This document shows, in pieces, positions 35,793 to 45,911 of a stretch of 64,000 bases of DNA; the stretch's first letter is position 1, and every line of letters starts with the position of its first letter. The notes under the pieces were generated by a model. It was not told the origin of the DNA. It ran no database searches and was given only the letters and a program-made list of their open reading frames with translations. The DNA comes from Aristolochia californica (Eukaryota > Streptophyta > Magnoliopsida > Piperales > Aristolochiaceae): assembly GCA_029961685.1 (NCBI GenBank), contig JARWKL010000008.1, positions 30,319,619 through 30,383,618 on the forward strand. The letters run 5' to 3'. The position numbers were made by a program, and so were the translations under genes.

Positions 35793-37424
35793 AACAAGAA
35801 TTTTCAACGTTTCCTAAAAAAATGCACTAATAAGGCCTTATGGTTGTAGAAAGTAATTTGATTCAGAAAAATTGCCTTACCAAAAAAATTTCCTAGTAAG
35901 AATTTTCAGCTAGAAAATTGTTTCTAGGAAACCTGAGGCACTAATAGTCCTTGCATATGTATTTTTACTAGAAATAGTTTTCCAATATTTCCTAAAAACA
36001 GCAATAACAAGGCCTTGTAGTTGTACAAAGTACTTTGTTTCAACAAAATTTTCCTAGTAAGAATTTTCAGCTTTAAAAGTGTTTCAAAGAAACATGTGGC
36101 ATTAATGGTCCATTGGAAATGTATTTTTACTAGAAATACTTTTCCAATGATTCCTGAAAAAATACACGAACAAAGCCTTAGAGTTGTAGAAAGTAATTTG
36201 TTCCAACAAAAATTACCTTACCCCAAAATTTTCTTGGTAAGAATTTTCAGCTATAAAAGTGTTTCCCGGACAAAAGAGGCACTAATTGGCCCTGGAGACA
36301 TATGTTTACTAGATCATTTTTCCAATATTTCCTACAAAATATACTAACAAGGCCTTATAGTTGTAGAAATTTATTTGTTTCAACAAAATTTTCCTAGTAA
36401 GAATTTTCATCTAGAAAACTTTTACAACCTACACAAGGCACTAATGGTCCTCAAAGACGTATTTTTACTAAAATACTTTGCCAACGTTTCCTAAAAAAAA
36501 AAGCCACTAACAAGGCCTAATAGTGTAGAAAAGTGTTTCCAGGAAACAAGATGCACTAATGGTCTGTGGAGACGTATTATTACTAGAACAATTTTGCAAT
36601 GTTTCCTAAAAAAAAGGCATTAACAAGGCCTTATAGTTGTAGAAAGTAATTTGTTTTAGCAAAAATTGCCTTACCACAAAATATTTTTGATAAAACATTT
36701 CAGCTACAAAAGTGTTTCCAGGAAACATGAGGCACTAATAGTTCTTGGAGCCGTATTTTTACATAAAATACTTTTCGAAAACTTCCACAAAAAAGGCACT
36801 AATAAGGCATTGTAGTTGTAAAATGTAATTTTATTTTGCAAAGATTGCCTTACCACAAAATTTTCCTGGTAAGAATTGTCAACTAGAAAAGTGTTTCTAG
36901 CAAATATAACTCACTAATGGACCTTGCAAATATATTTTTACTAGATATACTTTTCCAATGTTTCTTTAAAACGCACTAACAAGGCCTTAAGGTTGTAGAA
37001 AATAATTTATTTCACCAAAAATTGCCTTACCACAATATTTCTGATAAGAATTTTCGTTTCCAGCTAGAAAAGTGTTTCTAGGAAACATGAGGCACGAAAT
37101 GTCTCCAGAGACGTATTTTTACTCGAAATAATTTTTCAACATTTCCTGAAAAACTACACTAACAATGCCTTATAGTTGTAGAAAGTAATTTGTATCACCA
37201 AAAATTGTCTTACCACAAAATTTTCCTAGTAAGAATTTTCAGATAGAAATGTGTTTCCAGGACACATGAGGCACTAATAGTCCCTATAGATGTATTTTTA
37301 CTAAAAATACTTTCCCAATGTTTCAAGAAAAAATACACAAAATAGCTATATAGTTGGAAAAGGTAATTTTTTAAGCAAAAATTGAATTACCACAAAATGT
37401 TTTGCTAAAAAATTGTTTCCAAGA
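35793..37424. repeat. Satellite array, block 8 (last block)
   Basis: About nine monomers. It begins with a short fused monomer (GAATTTTCAACGTTTCC) and the GTAATTTGATTC variant also seen in block 6. A variant ending GCTATATAGTTGG at about 37345 matches the one at 25905. The array ends for good at about 37424; no monomer is seen to the right. Confidence 0.93.
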
Positions 37425-37429
37425 AAAAC

Positions 37430-38090
37430 AAATTAAATCCATTGAGACTTTTTATTGGTACCTTTGTGTTTTTTACCTTTTTCTTGTGAATGACAAGCAT
37501 TACCCAGTTTAGTGATTATTTTCACTATTTTTGTTCGAAATCCTTTGATGTTGGTTTCGACTTATGTTTTATCATCCATTTTTTGAGAGTGCTTCCAGAT
37601 TCATACTTATCCTTGGGACATTATGATGGAGAAAATTATTACTAAATCTATGTTATTTATTTCAAGTTGAGATCACCGCCATTACCTCCCAATTTGAGGG
37701 GGAGAAGTAGAAGGAGAAGTACAAGAAAGAGATATTTTATTCTATAAAATTACAACAACATATGGAATAAAATATCTCTTTCTTGTACTTCTTCTTCTAC
37801 TTCTTCCCCTCAAGTTGGGAGGTAATGGCAATGATCTCAGCTTGAAAAAAATAATATAGATGTAGTAATAATCTCATCCATCATGGTGTCCCAAGGATAA
37901 GTACAAAACTAGACATGGACTCTGAAAAGGTAAAAAGGGGTGATAAAACATAAGTCAAAACCAACTTCAAAGGATTTTGAACAAAAATAGTGACAATAAT
38001 CACTGAAGTGGGTAATGTTTATCATTCACAAGAAAATGATAAAAAACCCAAGGGTACCAATAAAAAGTCTCAATGGATTTAAAAATACCC
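37430..38090. repeat. Large palindrome of retroelement interior
   Basis: Left arm about 37430-37743 (TTGGTACCTTTGTG ... CAATTTGAGGGGGAGAAG ... GATATTTTATTC). The right arm, about 37760-38085, is its reverse complement (GAATAAAATATCTC ... CCCCTCAAGTTGGGAG ... GGGTACCAATAAAAAG). The spacer is about 16 bp. The right arm continues into family C/A-type interior in minus orientation. The inverted copy resembles the broken ends of B1 and A4. Confidence 0.9.
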
Positions 38091-38182
38091 ATATATATAA
38101 AAAGGTAAATCAACCGAAGCGACACACAAGAGTTTGGGCCAAAGGGGTATGTGAGAGTCAAAAAAGGATGGTATGAGAAAGG

Positions 38183-38470
38183 TGTTTATTTTCAGGATTC
38201 CATAGATGGTAATCTAGGGAAAAGAGATAAGGAAGAAGGAAGAAGGAAGAAGAGAGAAGAGAAAGAGAGGATAGAAATATGGTACACGTCCAAAGTGAGG
38301 AGGAAATTAGGGTCTTGGACTTCATCCAAACCCTTCCCATACGGTATATTTATAGCTATCAAAACTACCAATATTATAAGTATACCCTTCACCCAAACAA
38401 GAGTGAAGAAGAGAAAAGAAATTTAAACTAATTACATTAGTGCCACCCTAATTAAATCATATCTTCCAAC
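38183..38470 (-). repeat. 3' LTR of element C
   Basis: 288 bp, colinear with 40365-40647, with an AAGGAAGAAGGAAGAAG-rich stretch. The outer end is intact (TGTTTATTTTCAGG on the plus strand); the inner end is mutated (CTTCCAACT). Confidence 0.88.
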
Positions 38471-38870
38471 TTTCCCCCTCAAGCTGGGAGGTAATGGCAA
38501 TGATCTCAAATTGAACCAAATAACATATATGTAGTAATAAGCTTCTCCATCACGTTGTCCTAAGGATAAGTATGACCCCAGGCACAAACTCCCAAAGGGT
38601 AGAAATGGGTGATAAAACATAAGTCAAAACCAAACTCAAAGGATTTCGAACAAATATAGTGAAAATAATCACTAAAGTGGATAATGCCTGTCATTCACAA
38701 GACGGCGATACACGGGTACCAATAAAATGTTTCAATGGACTAAAAATACCCATATGAATAAAAGGGACCAGTCAAAGAAATGCTTCAAAAGGGTTGACCA
38801 ATAAGGGTAAGTGAGAGTCAAATAAAGAATGGTAGGAGAAAGACTGGCAAAGGTTAATGGGTAAAGAGGA

Positions 38871-39838
38871 AAATAAGATGTTGAGGCCACCATATGCTTT
38901 ATTTTTTTAAGAAATTCAAATTCCACATTAGACAAAACAATGCCGACAAAAGTCAGCAAATAATGAACCCAAGGCAATCAACCGAGGAGTTCTTCTTTAG
39001 AAAAAAATGTCTCAATCAAAGAGACACAATAGCAGTAGCGAAAATGGGCCAATGCCCAAATAACATGCACCACATGTGCAGAAGTCCTTAAGATTAATAA
39101 TGACATATGAGATAATTTGCAGCGAGTCCATCAGGAAGTGGTGCCCCAAGTAATAAGTTTGATCTGAGTAATAAGCTACCTATACTTCAAAATAATAATC
39201 TAGGCAGAGATAGAAAACCGAGTTGAACCGAGTGAAATAGTAGACTAATATAACTGAGTCATAGAAGAAATCTGTATAGAACTTGGGACCTGAACAAGTA
39301 TAAACGAGGCAAAAAATAAGTGGGCCGAGTCAGGTTGACCTGGACCTGAGTTGACCACTGAGTTGACTTGGTCCGAGTTGGCCCGAGTTAACTCGATAGA
39401 CTAGTGCAGAAACAGTAAGCTTTCACTTGGTGAACTTTGGCAGGTCCGATTCGAGATTCAGATAGAACCAGTACTAGTTTAATTTTTCCTAACTTAGGAA
39501 AACTTAAATCAGCAGTCATCTTCTTCCTTGACATCGAACGGAGCAAGAGAGCAGCTTATAGGAATGGCAACCACAGTAGGAAACTTTCAAAGAGAACCTC
39601 GACAGAACGGAATGGTAGATGATCAAGATCAAGATTCAAGAAAATCAGTAGTAAGATCAAGATCAAGTTTTCGGAACAGAGTTTCTTCCTCAATGGTGCT
39701 TCGAAATAGAGTGATGAATCTCTCTTCTCCATGGAAGAAATAATCCAGCAAGATACTCAGCAACTTCTGTCAATGATGAATAAGAAACTCCTAGAAATAG
39801 AATAGCGAAGCAGTAGTAAACAAACAGAGAAGAGGATC
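38871..39838 (-). other. Interior of element C, no recognisable gene
   Basis: Noncoding by inspection. Contains GTCAACTCGG/GACCTGGACC-like short words (39300-39400), a TCCTAACTTAGGA dyad at about 39487-39499 and GATCAAGATCAAGATTC runs near 39618-39670. The TCCTAACTTAGGAAAA word recurs in the interior of element D at about 56557. Confidence 0.6.
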
Positions 39839-40277
39839 TGTTGGAAGATATGCTCAAGCTCACACGACCAAGGAAGGCCCACATCTAAGATTATTATAAG
39901 ATGGGCCACACGACCAAGGAAGGCCCACAAGATGGGTCCAAGCCCATAAGAAGTAGGACCCACAATGATTACCATGAGCTGGCATCCTTATCACATTAGT
40001 TAGAAGATCAAGAAGGACTCACAAAAGTATCTTATCTTATGGTTATGTCAAAGAAGAGTTTTAGTTTGAGTTATGTTTGTCTTTTAACTATATTGAGTTA
40101 TTTAATTATGTTAGGACTTATCTTTAAGTGTTAGAGTTTGGGTGTAATTGGGACAAGGGTAGTTTTATTGTAATTGGACTCTACTACCTTCCTCTATTAT
40201 AAATAGAAGTTCATGTACTCTGATTACAACAAGTTATTGAAGTCAATGAAGTATTTCTCTTTTCCATAAATTCATTA
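39839..40277 (+). mobile_element. Element A6: solo LTR of family A nested in element C
   Basis: 439 bp from TGTTGGAAGATATGC to TTCATTA (end mutated from TTCAACA). Perfect target duplication ggatc at 39834-39838 and 40278-40282. It lacks any interior, so it arose by LTR-LTR recombination after insertion into C. Confidence 0.95.
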
Positions 40278-40364
40278 GGATCCTTTTAAGACTTCGTCAG
40301 ATTTCATCAAAATAACAACGTCTTCAGGATAATTTGGATCCTGAAAATCACAGCTCTGATACCA

Positions 40365-40647
40365 TGTTGATTTTCAGATTTCCATAGATGATCATTTAGG
40401 GAAAACAAATAAGGAAGAAGGAAGAAGAGAGAAGAGAAAGAGAGGATAGAAATATGGTACATGTCCAAAGAGAGGAGGAAATTAGGTTCTTGGACTTCAT
40501 CCAAACCCTTCCCCATATGGTTTATTTATCGGTATCAAAACTACCAAGATTACAAGTATACCCTTCACCCTAATAAAAGTGAAGAAGAGACAAGAAATTT
40601 AAACTAATTACATTAGTGCCACCCTAATTACATCATATCTTTCAACA
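40365..40647 (-). repeat. 5' LTR of element C
   Basis: 283 bp; on the plus strand TGTTGATTTTCAGATTTCC to CATATCTTTCAACA. The primer site complement lies immediately to its left. Confidence 0.9.
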
Positions 40648-41382
40648 AAATGTAACTGACAAAAAGGGGTAAGTGAGATATTTTTCTGATATTGTTGATC
40701 AATAATAGCAACTCAAAAAGTGATGCAAAAAATTCTGTTTAAATTCAGATTTTTGAATGCAACAAGATACCGGCATGAACTTTGATTCTTCCAATATATA
40801 TACTTAAATATATATCAGATTGACGAAAAAAAAATTTTATGAAACTAGGATTAAATACCTTTCATCCAAGTATTACTTCTCTTCATAAAATATACTTCTT
40901 TTGAGATAAATAATTTGATAGATTTCGGTCTCTCTAATCTGGCCAAATTAAGTACTTTTTTTCCTTTTTCTAGCATGACCATTGACTCCTCCAAGATCAA
41001 TATCTCCATATAAAGAACTCAGATTGAGAATTGGTTGAATAGGTAAGCACTTTTGTTCCTTGAACCTCTCTGTTGTTGCTCGAACCTCTCTTGCAATCTG
41101 ACACTTGTTGCTTCCAATATTTATTTCTATTTTTAGAAAACTCAAATTGTAAAAAATTATTTTTTGTTGGAAAGTACACTCAAATATCTTTTTTGTCAAT
41201 ATATAAAATGCAATATGAAAAGCTAAGTATAGAGGTGAGAACACAAAGCAAACAACAAGTATAGGGACAAAAAAAAAAAAAAAGATAATTATGAACCTAA
41301 ACTATTAGAGATAATAGATCAGAAAATGATCACATTATCTTTGTGGGTTGACCGAATCAACTCACAGAACCTGCTCTAATAC
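40648..41382 (-). mobile_element. Element A7: 5' interior fragment of a family A-type element, minus strand
   Basis: Minus-strand reading starts at a decayed primer site (complement of CTCTAATACCA near 41373-41383) and follows the A leader, matching A4 (24236-25195). Its own LTR is missing: at 41383 the sequence changes to unrelated DNA. Its continuation to the left is interrupted by element C and probably includes 37760-38182. Confidence 0.82.
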
Positions 41383-42150
41383 CATTTGAAGTTGGGTCCA
41401 AGGCCCATCCCATATTGACTAGCCCATATAGAAAGCCTCTTTCCCAACTAATAAACTCATGATCTTTGTACTCAATAATCCATGTAGGACTATTCCTTAA
41501 CATATTTGAAGAGACTTTTGTTTATGATTTTGTAGGTACTTTTGGGAACTTCCGAGGTTTCATGTTGCAGACGGTTGGGAATTGGAATCTAGTGTTTTTT
41601 ACATTCTATGGAAAAGGATAACAAAGAGAATTTTCATTTATGGTTTCTGAATTATCTTTGGGCTAAGGCGCTTTGCACTTTTGTATTACCAAAATTTGAA
41701 ACAATCATTAAAGTATTTGTAATCAAGTTGAAATTTAGAAAATGTTGCACAAAAGATTATTTATTTTTTCAATGTTTTTTTATGTGATTCAATATGTTTC
41801 ACATATGGTAATATACGCATAAAAAAATGTGGATGTAAGAAAATGGACAAAATGAACCTCAATGTTTATTACAATTTGTTATATAGTTTTAAGTTAAAGA
41901 AAATTTTTTTATGGTTGGTTGCCTGGAGTAATCAAATTAAAGGTAATTAAATTAAATTGAATTATTTTATTAATTAATATATAAAATTAAATTTTATTAC
42001 AATAATTTGAAGGAAAAGAATGTGTATCAATAAATAAGATTTTTAGAAATAAAATTGAGTTTTTTAAATATTTTTAAGGTTTGACAATATATTAAATTGA
42101 TCATGAAAGGTTAGAAATTGATTAGAATATAATTTTTAATGTTAATATAT
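41383..42150. other. Unclassified AT-rich sequence at the TE/gene-zone edge
   Basis: Starts GAAGTTGGGTCCAAGGCCC. No open frame of substance and no family I recognise. The first ~130 bp, with CAAGGCCCATCCC and CTCAATAATCCATGTAGG, reads like part of another mobile element. The remainder is simple AT-rich intergenic DNA. Confidence 0.4.
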
Positions 42151-43400
42151 ATTTTTAAATTTTAAAAAAATAGAAAGTAATAAAAAACATATTGACAAAT
42201 AATATTTAAAAACATTAACTTTTTTTAAATTTAAAATATCTTTTTCAATATATAATGATGTGATTTTTATTAGTTAATATTTAAATTTTATATTTTATTA
42301 AAATAAATAGAAGATAACTGACAAATAAGATTGTTAAAAACTAAAATAAATTTTAAAATACCTTAAATAGATAATCATAGTTGTCAATCATATTTGCATA
42401 TTTTTAAAAACAATAAATATTAAAATTTATATATTTTTTAAAAAATAAATGTATTGAAATGTGTTCTGAAAAAAAATATTTATGAAAACCATTAAAAAAT
42501 TACTGATTATTTTTAAAATTATGAAATATCTAAAATCAATAATAAAAGGTATTAAATAGGTCATGTTTTTTAATTACTTAACTTATATTTTTTAATCATT
42601 ATAAATATAAGGTAATAAATATTTTAGTAATAAATTTTATTTCTAAACTCGATAATAATTTTTCATATATGTTTCAATTAAGAAATATTTTAAATCTATA
42701 ATAAAAGGTGTTAAATAGGTAAGAGTAAGATTTTTTAATTAATTAATATTAAAATTTTATATTTTATTATTATAAATATAAGGTAATAAAAATTTTACTA
42801 ATAAATTATATTTTTAAACACTAAAATAATTTTTTAATATTTTTTCATTTAATAAATATTTTAAATTGATAATAAAAGGTGTTAAATAGCGAGGATTAAG
42901 ATTTCTTATTTAAAAATATACCTTTTTAATAACTTATTATTATAAATATATCGTTACAAAAAGTGTACCAATAAATTTTATTTTAAACTCTAAAATTTTT
43001 GTTTCAAATACTTTTTCAATTAATAGATATTTTAAATTGGTATAAAAGGTATTAAATAGGTATGAATAATATTTTTAATTAATTAATAAAATAATTTATT
43101 TTTATTAATTTAAGGTAATAAAAAAGTGTACCAATAAATTTGTTTTCTAAACTCTAAAAGAAAAATTTTCAAGTAGTTTTTCAATTAATAAGTATTTTAA
43201 ATAGATAATAAAAGGTGTAAAATAGGTAAGAGTAATATTTTAAATTAATTTAATATACTTATTTTATATTTTATTATTGTAAATATAAGGTAATAAAAAG
43301 TGTACTGATAAATTTGATTTTTAAACTCTAAAATAAAATTTTCAATTAATAAATAATTTAAATTGATAATAATAGGTATTACATGGATGATGAGGTGGTT
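42150..43400. repeat. AT-rich tandem repeat, period about 165 bp
   Basis: Six clear units anchored by AAAAGGTRTTAAATAGG at 42544, 42703, 42874, 43044, 43210 and (degenerate) 43371, spacings 159, 171, 170, 166 and 161 bp. Each unit also has ATAAATATAAGGTAATAAA and AAACTCTAAAAT segments. More decayed copies seem to extend left to about 42150. The sequence is unrelated to the satellite of 2864-37424. Confidence 0.85.
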
Positions 43401-43850
43401 TACCACATAATATTTTAAATTGATCTTGAGGGTTTGTGTCATTTAATGACATGGCATCCTACATGGGTGATTAAGTGTCTTGAAGATGGCGTGTCAGTTG
43501 TGTCGTTCGATTCATCGGGTGCTGATGTGTTATTATGACGTGGCACTTTGTAATCGGTCAAAAATTATGTGTCACTTTTAACTATACATATGTGCATTTG
43601 ATAGTCAAAGTTGGGTATTTTTTTAATAAGTTAAAAATTTCTTATTTGTGTAATTATGTTTAAATAGTTGGGTAATGTCATAAAAGTCATTTTTTAAATA
43701 CGAAAAGGAGCGCATCTTTCACCTTAATAGCTTTCTACCTCTTTTTTGCTCCTCATTGTACTGTGAAAGGTAGGAGATACTAAAAGTGCATCATTCAGCA
43801 AGCAACCTCACCCTCCCAGCTTTCTCTGCAATGAAGCCTCTGCCTCAGGC
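43401..43850. other. Upstream region of the helicase-like exon
   Basis: Holds GACATGGCATCC, GTGTCAGTTGTG and GACGTGGCAC words reminiscent of short DNA transposons, then a CT-rich leader (43740-43850) before the ATG. A promoter would be expected here but I see no decisive TATA element. Confidence 0.35.
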
Positions 43851-44008
43851 ATGATGGCCCTTTTTGCTTCTTCTAGTTCGTCTTCTTCTCCTTCTCCTTT
43901 CAAGCCATCTCTTTCATCTCATTTGACCATAATGTCGCTCAAAGATAAGATCGTCGAGAAGATTTTAGAGAATCGTGTCACATTGATTGTTGGAGATTCG
44001 GGTTGTGG
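43851..44008 (+). CDS. Probable first exon of a DExH-box RNA helicase gene
   Basis: From the ATG at 43851 the frame gives a Ser/Pro-rich leader of about 27 residues, then MSLKDKIVEKILENRVTLIV and GDSGCG, followed at 44009 by a canonical GTAAGT donor that splits the Walker A (GxxGxGK) P-loop just before its Lys. This arrangement, KIVEKILENRVTLIVGETGCGK-like after a serine-rich N-terminus, is what I know from plant DExH-box helicases of the DExH8 type. Without the splice, the frame stops within five codons. I could not find the next exon (SSQVPQFLLE-like) in the window, so either intron 1 is very long and TE-filled, or this is a gene fragment. The Asp-Ser in place of the common Glu-Thr in the P-loop is unusual. 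Confidence 0.5.
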
Positions 44009-45911
44009 TAAGTTGGTTTGATATACCTAATCGATTTCTTAGCGTTCTTTACAGTTGAAGAAGTTTCAAGAAGACATTGTCTTCATCTTTCTTGGATAAC
44101 GCAGTCACTGGTTATCATGCAAGTTGAACTACTCTAGTTCTGCCTTCTTTTATTTGCTTCTTTGTTTTGATTTTGGTGTTTCATGGTTTCTCCTTGTTAT
44201 CTTGGTGCATCTGGTGTTATATTGGTCCTTTTGCAATTGCTCTATTGCTTCATTCGCAGAGCACCGTGACTTTGAAATAAGAATGGGGCTTCTTCTATTC
44301 GAGGGGAATTTATTTGGTTAGCTATGTTAAATCGGTGTTGCATGAAGCGAGGTTGTTTCGGGGGAAAGCACAAATAGTATAGGTTGCGAATCCGGTTCAC
44401 AAGAGAACATCACGTGAATTTTTTACGTGACTACCATGCAGTTTTCTTTTTAAAGAAATTGATGGCACGATCGGGCTCAGTTTCTCAAGCAAATTTCGTC
44501 CATATTGGCTTTCCTAGTGTAATGGTGTTATACCTTGCTAGTAAAATGTGGACTCGTAATTAATTTTTTTTTGAAAGTCTAAAACAAGAAGCGGAAAAAT
44601 GTCACACATTTTGTTGTTAGTGACGTAGGCCTTGATCCTCTGTCAATTCCTCATCATTTTGTTCCTCTTGCTCTACTCTTCGAAGTTATATGATAATTGA
44701 GGAACCTTTTTAGTTACTCATATATTATCATCTTCCAAGTCACTTCACTTTTCCTTTTTTCACAATAAAAAACTTTGTTACTAAAGCATTGTTTGGATCA
44801 TTTCTATCTTATTGGTTGTTATTCCTTGTTTCTATTTCAGTACATTCATTGATTTTTGCCTATTTTCCCTTATAGGATTTACATACACACGTATCACTTG
44901 ATGGAAATAGAGATAAAGACAACTGGTGATTGAATTAGAGACATACTCAAATTGTAGACTTCTAATCATTTACTGTCTCTGTTGTAACTCTATAAGTAGT
45001 GTACACTTAATCAGTAATAATCACGGTAATATTATTCTTCATTCCTATACTCTACATAGTATCAGAGTTTGATCGATTAATCAGAACCAGTTTGTCGTCG
45101 CTGGAAATACTTATAGAAAGCAGCATTCATCGCTGCAATTTGAGTCTGTCTCTAATTCAATCACCAGTTGTCTTTATCTCTATCTTTATCTCTATCTCTA
45201 TCATCATTGTCTAGAGTTAATTCTTTATTTTTTTTTTGGAGAAAAGTATTTGTAGAGATTTTGTATCACTTTATGTATGAAACTGATATTTTTCTGCTTT
45301 TCACTTATATTTCTTTCTTTTTAAAAAAAATTCCCCCTTCTTCTTACGAAAGTTAAGAATCAGTCATCAATCTGGTTGCAAGGCTATTGTAAATGTGATA
45401 AGAAACTATGTTGGAAATTTACATCCTAATTCTTTAATCGAGTTGAATTGTTTATCTATCTGATACTTTACTGGGCATTTTGATTGGGTTAAATAGATGA
45501 AATTGAGTTTGCTAAAATGAGATCAAACTCACATTCCAATGTTGCATGATATGTTCAGACGAATTTGTCTACTTCTTAGAGGGCACTAAACATTAGGGTG
45601 CTATAAAATATGTGATTTTTTTTGTGGCCACTTCACCATAAAAAGCTTCACAATAAACAAGGCAAAGGAAATGTTGTCACTATAGACTTAAGGGCACATG
45701 AACTATCAGGAATTGGGAAACAGCCATACCATAGATGATCTTCTTACATGGAAATTAGAAAAGGCTTTTCTGGAGTAAAACCATGCCGTAAGCAATGGAC
45801 ATAATGTTGTTGTCAATGTATACATGAGAAGGTCATATGAAAAAGGTGGAAGGCCATGTAATTATGTAATCAATAGTTTAATTTAGTACTCTTTCATTAG
45901 GAGTAGGTACA
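44009..45911 (+). other. Presumed intron or flanking DNA after the helicase-like exon
   Basis: No recognisable exon. An acceptor-like TTCGCAG at about 44256 precedes a short open stretch (FEIRMGLLLFEGNLF) that I could not match to the helicase. A copia-like LTR end is present at about 45040-45075 (CTCTACATAGTATCAGAG, a decayed primer site). Confidence 0.4.
44899..45206. repeat. Inverted repeat, arms about 56-70 bp
   Basis: Left arm 44899-44954 (TGATGGAAATAGAGATAAAG ... GACTGGTG-like ... CTCAAATTG). The right arm 45136-45206 is its reverse complement with an extra TATCTCTATCTTTATCTC expansion. The 180-bp spacer includes an LTR-end/primer-site-like sequence. Could be a foldback relic of an LTR element. 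Confidence 0.8.

Larger units (their letters stand above)
38183..40647 (-). mobile_element. Element C: short non-autonomous LTR element with a nested family A solo LTR
   Basis: Minus strand: 5' LTR 40647-40365, primer site TGGTATCAGAGC (complement of 40353-40364), interior, polypurine tract CAGCTTGAGGGGGAAAG (complement of about 38471-38490) and 3' LTR 38470-38183. Flanks are aaagg (38178-38182) and aaatg (40648-40652), consistent with a 5-bp target duplication with one change. Without the nested A6 LTR it is about 2.0 kb. The interior has no gag-pol homology. It lies within older, related family C/A interior sequence. Confidence 0.88.

Noticed and set aside
2864..37424. CENP-B box search in monomers
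   Set aside because: No TTCG....A..CGGG-like motif was found; the only strong internal symmetry is the GTTTCC/GGAAAC dyad.
44124..44321. Candidate second exon of the helicase gene after the acceptor-like TTCGCAG near 44256
   Set aside because: The reading (FEIRMGLLLFEGNLF then stop) does not resemble the expected SSQVPQFLLE continuation of the P-loop.
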